Shown here piece after piece: positions 5,719 through 7,379 of a stretch of DNA of 7,379 nucleotides; position 1 is the stretch's first letter; every line of letters starts with the position of its first letter. Position numbers and translations under genes: made by a program. The DNA comes from Roseiarcus sp050013275 (GTDB lineage: Bacteria; Pseudomonadota; Alphaproteobacteria; Rhizobiales; Beijerinckiaceae): contig JBEKFO010000206.1 in assembly GCA_050013275.1 (NCBI GenBank), forward strand, positions 1 through 7,379, in the 5' to 3' direction. The notes below the pieces were generated by a model, which was given only the letters and a program-made list of their open reading frames with translations, was not told where the DNA came from and ran no database searches.

Positions 5719-6459
5719 ATGGATTTTGTGAGTTGGACGCGCGCGGCGCGACTGTGGGCCGTCGCGGCGCTCGTCGCCTTGGCGTGCGTCTCGGGCGCGC
5801 GGGCCGCGCCGCCCAAGGTCGATGTCGTTGCGTTCGGCCTGTGGGGCGATCAAAGCGTTTTCGCCAGCGAAGCGGAGGGCGCGGCGCGCGTCGTCGCGCG
5901 CCAATACGGTCATGGCGGCAAAGTCGTCGTGCGCGTCAACACCGAAAAGCGCGGCGACGCAACGGAAGACAATCTGCGCGCGACGCTCGCCGCGCTCGGC
6001 GCGGCGATGGACCCGGAGCGCGACGTCCTGTTCCTCATCCTCACTTCGCACGGCGATCAAGAGGGGGTCGGCGTCGCCACGCCGGACGGAAAATCCTTCA
6101 TCACGCCGATCGAATTGCGCGACATGTTGCGCGAGAGCGGCGCGCGGCTCAGCGTCGTTGTCGTTTCAGCGTGCTATTCCGGAGTTTTCGCCGATGCGCT
6201 CGCCGAGCCCGACACGCTCGTCATCACCGCGGCGGACGCGGACCATGCCTCCTTCGGCTGCCGCGACGGCGCGAAATGGACGACGTTCGGCGAGGCGTTC
6301 TTCGGCGATGCGCTCGCGCAGACCAAGACCCTGCCTGAAGCCTTCGCCCTCGCGCGAAGCCGCATTGCGGCGCGCGAACAGGCCGAAGGCTTCGATCCCT
6401 CGAACCCGCAAATGGCGGGCGGCGCGCACGTGCTGGAACGCCTGCAGGGAGCGCAGTGA
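5719..6459 (+). CDS. Exported C13-family (legumain-like) cysteine peptidase
   Basis: C13 peptidases have the caspase-haemoglobinase fold with a His/Cys dyad; eukaryotic members cut after Asn or Asp, while the specificity of bacterial members is mostly unknown. In this 246-residue product the two catalytic blocks are clear: LFLILTSHGDQEG (105-116 region) with His111, and SVVVVSACYSGVF (145-157) with Cys152. AADADHASFGC (171-181) and WTTFGEAFF (187-195) are further conserved features. Residues 1-29 form a signal peptide: a short basic n-region, the hydrophobic core LWAVAALVALACVSG, and ARA before Ala30. The cysteine at 23 does not sit in a good lipobox, so periplasmic export by signal peptidase I is more likely than a lipoprotein. 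I prefer ATG 5719 because it starts a normal signal peptide; an in-frame TTG at 5683 would add 12 residues. The ribosome-binding site is weak in either case. It is probably transcribed alone. Confidence 0.88.
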   Translation: MDFVSWTRAARLWAVAALVALACVSGARAAPPKVDVVAFGLWGDQSVFASEAEGAARVVARQYGHGGKVVVRVNTEKRGDATEDNLRATLAALGAAMDPERDVLFLILTSHGDQEGVGVATPDGKSFITPIELRDMLRESGARLSVVVVSACYSGVFADALAEPDTLVITAADADHASFGCRDGAKWTTFGEAFFGDALAQTKTLPEAFALARSRIAAREQAEGFDPSNPQMAGGAHVLERLQGAQ

Positions 6460-6670
6460 GGCGCGGTCGACGCCGCCCGTTCGCGGTTGGGCCATTCATG
6501 AGCGAAACCCTGCGATCGCGACAATTCGAGGAAGTATTCGCAAGAAACGTCAAACAGTGTGAAGCCATTCTATCGGCCCTCGCGCGTCAAGCGCCCCGCC
6601 GCCGTCCCGCGATCTCCGCGCAAATGCGGGATCTGGCGGCGTCGGGCGTCGAGCCGGGAGCGGTGCGGCG
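6460..6670 (+). other. 211-bp stretch with an ambiguous open frame and a hairpin
   Basis: No convincing gene fills this gap. One frame opens at ATG 6498 (MSETLRSRQFEEVFARNVKQ) and stays open to a stop at 6845, deep inside the small membrane-protein gene. Its first 58 codons have lower G+C at the second position than at the first and third, which hints at coding, but wobble positions are less G/C-rich than in neighbouring genes, no ribosome-binding site precedes the ATG, and the part after 6671 becomes Arg/Ser-rich nonsense. It may be a decayed gene, a short unrecognised protein, or chance. An imperfect hairpin is present: GATC-T-CCGC (6611-6619) pairs with GCGGGATC (6626-6633), with one bulged T. 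Confidence 0.25.
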
Positions 6671-6865
6671 ATGGTCGGACGGCCGGGAAAGAACTGGGGC
6701 CTCAGGGCGCTCCTTTGCGCGGCGGTCGTCGTTTGGCAAATCTACGACATGGCGAGCGCGCGCGTGGCCGCGTCGAACGAGGGCGACACTTGGCGCTATC
6801 TCGTCATCGGCGCCGCGCTGTTCGGGCTCGTCGCCTCGCTGGTGAAACTCAGCGCCGACTATTAG
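6671..6865 (+). CDS. Small two-helix inner-membrane protein, function unknown
   Basis: The 64-residue product begins MVGRPGKNWGLRALLCAAVV and has two hydrophobic segments: about 11-28 (LRALLCAAVVVWQIYDMA) and about 42-60 (WRYLVIGAALFGLVASLVK), joined by a polar linker (SARVAASNEGDT). The positive N-terminus suggests both ends face the cytoplasm. Third codon positions are strongly G/C-rich as in real genes here, and the reading frame holds two clean helices, which argues against chance. GGGAG at 6656-6660 is a usable though distant (10 bases) ribosome-binding site for the ATG. The protein is reminiscent of short conserved membrane proteins in Hyphomicrobiales. I cannot assign a role. It lies between the C13 peptidase and sdhE, on the same strand. 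Confidence 0.65.
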   Translation: MVGRPGKNWGLRALLCAAVVVWQIYDMASARVAASNEGDTWRYLVIGAALFGLVASLVKLSADY

Positions 6866-6892
6866 CGTGTCATTGAGCGCCTGCCGCGAAGG

Positions 6893-6921
6893 CTGACAAT
6901 CTCGTCCGCGCTCGCTATAAG
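6893..6921 (+). promoter_or_regulatory. Strong candidate sigma70-type promoter for sdhE-mfd
   Basis: CTGACA (6893-6898) matches the -35 consensus at five of six positions and TATAAG (6916-6921) matches the -10 at five of six, with the ideal 17-base spacer. Transcription would start near 6928 and give a leader of about 46 bases before the sdhE ATG. This is the best promoter match I saw in the window and implies that sdhE and mfd need not rely on read-through from recG. Confidence 0.6.
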
Positions 6922-6973
6922 CCGCGCGACGTCTGGCGCGTGGCCTCGGCCGCGCCTCCCCCAGGGGAAACTC

Positions 6974-7279
6974 ATGTCTGGCACCGATCTTTCGAGCGCC
7001 GGGCTCGACGCGCGGCGGCGGCGCGCATTGTTTCGCGCCTGGCGGCGCGGCCTGCGCGAGATGGACCTCGTCATGGGCCGGTTCGCGGACATGAATCTCC
7101 CCTTCATGGACGAAGCCGACTTCAGCGAATTCGAGCGTCTGCTCGATGTTCCCGATCCGCAGGTCCTCGCCTGGATCACCGGCGAGGAGCCGACGCCGCC
7201 GAGCTTCGACACGCCGTTGTTCGCGCGTCTGCGCGCCGCGCCGCGCGAAGCCTCGATCAGGGAAGCCGGCAAGAAGTGA
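6974..7279 (+). CDS. sdhE: Succinate dehydrogenase assembly factor SdhE (RGxxE family, YgfY/CptB)
   Basis: SdhE promotes covalent attachment of FAD to the SdhA subunit of succinate dehydrogenase (and FrdA where present) in the cytoplasm. The 101-residue product is a normal length and shows the signature: RRRALFRAWRRGLREMDLVM (15-34), in which RGLRE (25-29) is the RGxxE motif that contacts the flavoprotein. The conserved acidic helix region follows (FMDEADFSEFERLLDVPDPQVLAWITG, about 44-70). The start ATG has an AGGGGA Shine-Dalgarno sequence just upstream (about 6962-6967). The stop codon overlaps the GTG start of mfd (shared GTGA), so the two are translationally linked. The C-terminal tail after about residue 72 is variable in the family. 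Confidence 0.93.
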   Translation: MSGTDLSSAGLDARRRRALFRAWRRGLREMDLVMGRFADMNLPFMDEADFSEFERLLDVPDPQVLAWITGEEPTPPSFDTPLFARLRAAPREASIREAGKK

Positions 7280-7379
7280 AATCGCTCGCCGCGGCCGTCG
7301 GCCGCCTCGCCCAGGGCGGCGCCGTCACGCTCTGCCGCGCGCCCGAAGGCTTCGACGCCTTCGTCGTCGCCGAACTCGC
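7276..7379 (+). CDS. mfd: Transcription-repair coupling factor Mfd, N-terminal fragment (cut by the right window edge)
   Basis: A GTG at 7276, overlapping the sdhE stop in GTGA, opens a frame that runs 34 codons to the window edge. It reads MKSLAAAVGRLAQGGAVTLC and then RAPEGFDAFVVAEL, which resembles the beginning of alphaproteobacterial Mfd (an xLxGxPEGFDAxxLA-like pattern at the N-terminus of the UvrB-homology region). Mfd displaces RNA polymerase stalled at DNA damage and recruits UvrA. GGAAG at about 7261-7265 can serve as ribosome-binding site. The call depends on a short segment plus the common sdhE-mfd neighbourhood; helicase motifs are outside the window. Confidence 0.75.
   Translation, partial: MKSLAAAVGRLAQGGAVTLCRAPEGFDAFVVAEL

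Noticed and set aside
5739..5790. Lipoprotein signal (cysteine 23 in the C13 leader)
   Set aside because: The residues before the cysteine (ALA) lack the Leu normally at -3 of a lipobox, and a better signal peptidase I site (ARA before Ala30) follows.
1..7379. Mobile element, CRISPR array, tRNA or attachment site
   Set aside because: I saw no transposase or integrase motifs, no regularly spaced direct repeats, no tRNA-like cloverleaf and no long terminal repeats; many short GC-rich repeats are expected by chance at this composition.

Overview
The window is GC-rich (roughly two thirds G+C by eye) and almost fully coding, with strong G/C preference at third codon positions. Protein style and gene content (RecG, an SdhE-type RGxxE protein overlapping the start of Mfd) point to an alphaproteobacterium, probably Hyphomicrobiales. 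A Methylocystis/Methylosinus-like source is a guess from the look of the proteins and was not tested.

Layout from left to right. (1) The 5' part of an unrecognised gene runs leftwards out of the window (268 to 1). (2) A 191-bp divergent spacer leads to recG (460-2559), a complete branch-migration helicase. (3) A membrane-anchored PLDc_N/TPR protein follows (2683-3420), with its own candidate promoter. (4) Next comes a small redox-looking block: a minus-strand NAD(P)-binding reductase-like protein (4081-3473), divergent from a one-cysteine HxlR-family regulator (4134-4571), which is followed on the same strand by a complete glutathionyl-hydroquinone reductase (4665-5615). The 52-bp divergent spacer carries an inverted repeat that is a good operator candidate. 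(5) An exported C13 (legumain-like) cysteine peptidase (5719-6459) is followed by a small two-helix membrane protein (6671-6865). (6) sdhE (6974-7279) has the best-looking sigma70-type promoter in the window and overlaps the start of mfd, which runs off the right edge.

How the genes fit together: recG, sdhE and mfd are often close neighbours in this group of bacteria (from memory), so the roughly 4 kb between recG and sdhE looks like an accessory insert in a conserved housekeeping locus. Within it, the HxlR regulator, reductase-like protein and hydroquinone reductase make a plausible quinone/electrophile-response module. That is inferred from family knowledge and gene arrangement and is not demonstrated here. 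No tRNA, rRNA, CRISPR array, insertion sequence or phage gene was seen. I found no clearly unprecedented system; the most interesting points are the redox module with its putative operator, the exported C13 peptidase, and an ambiguous 211-bp stretch before the small membrane protein.
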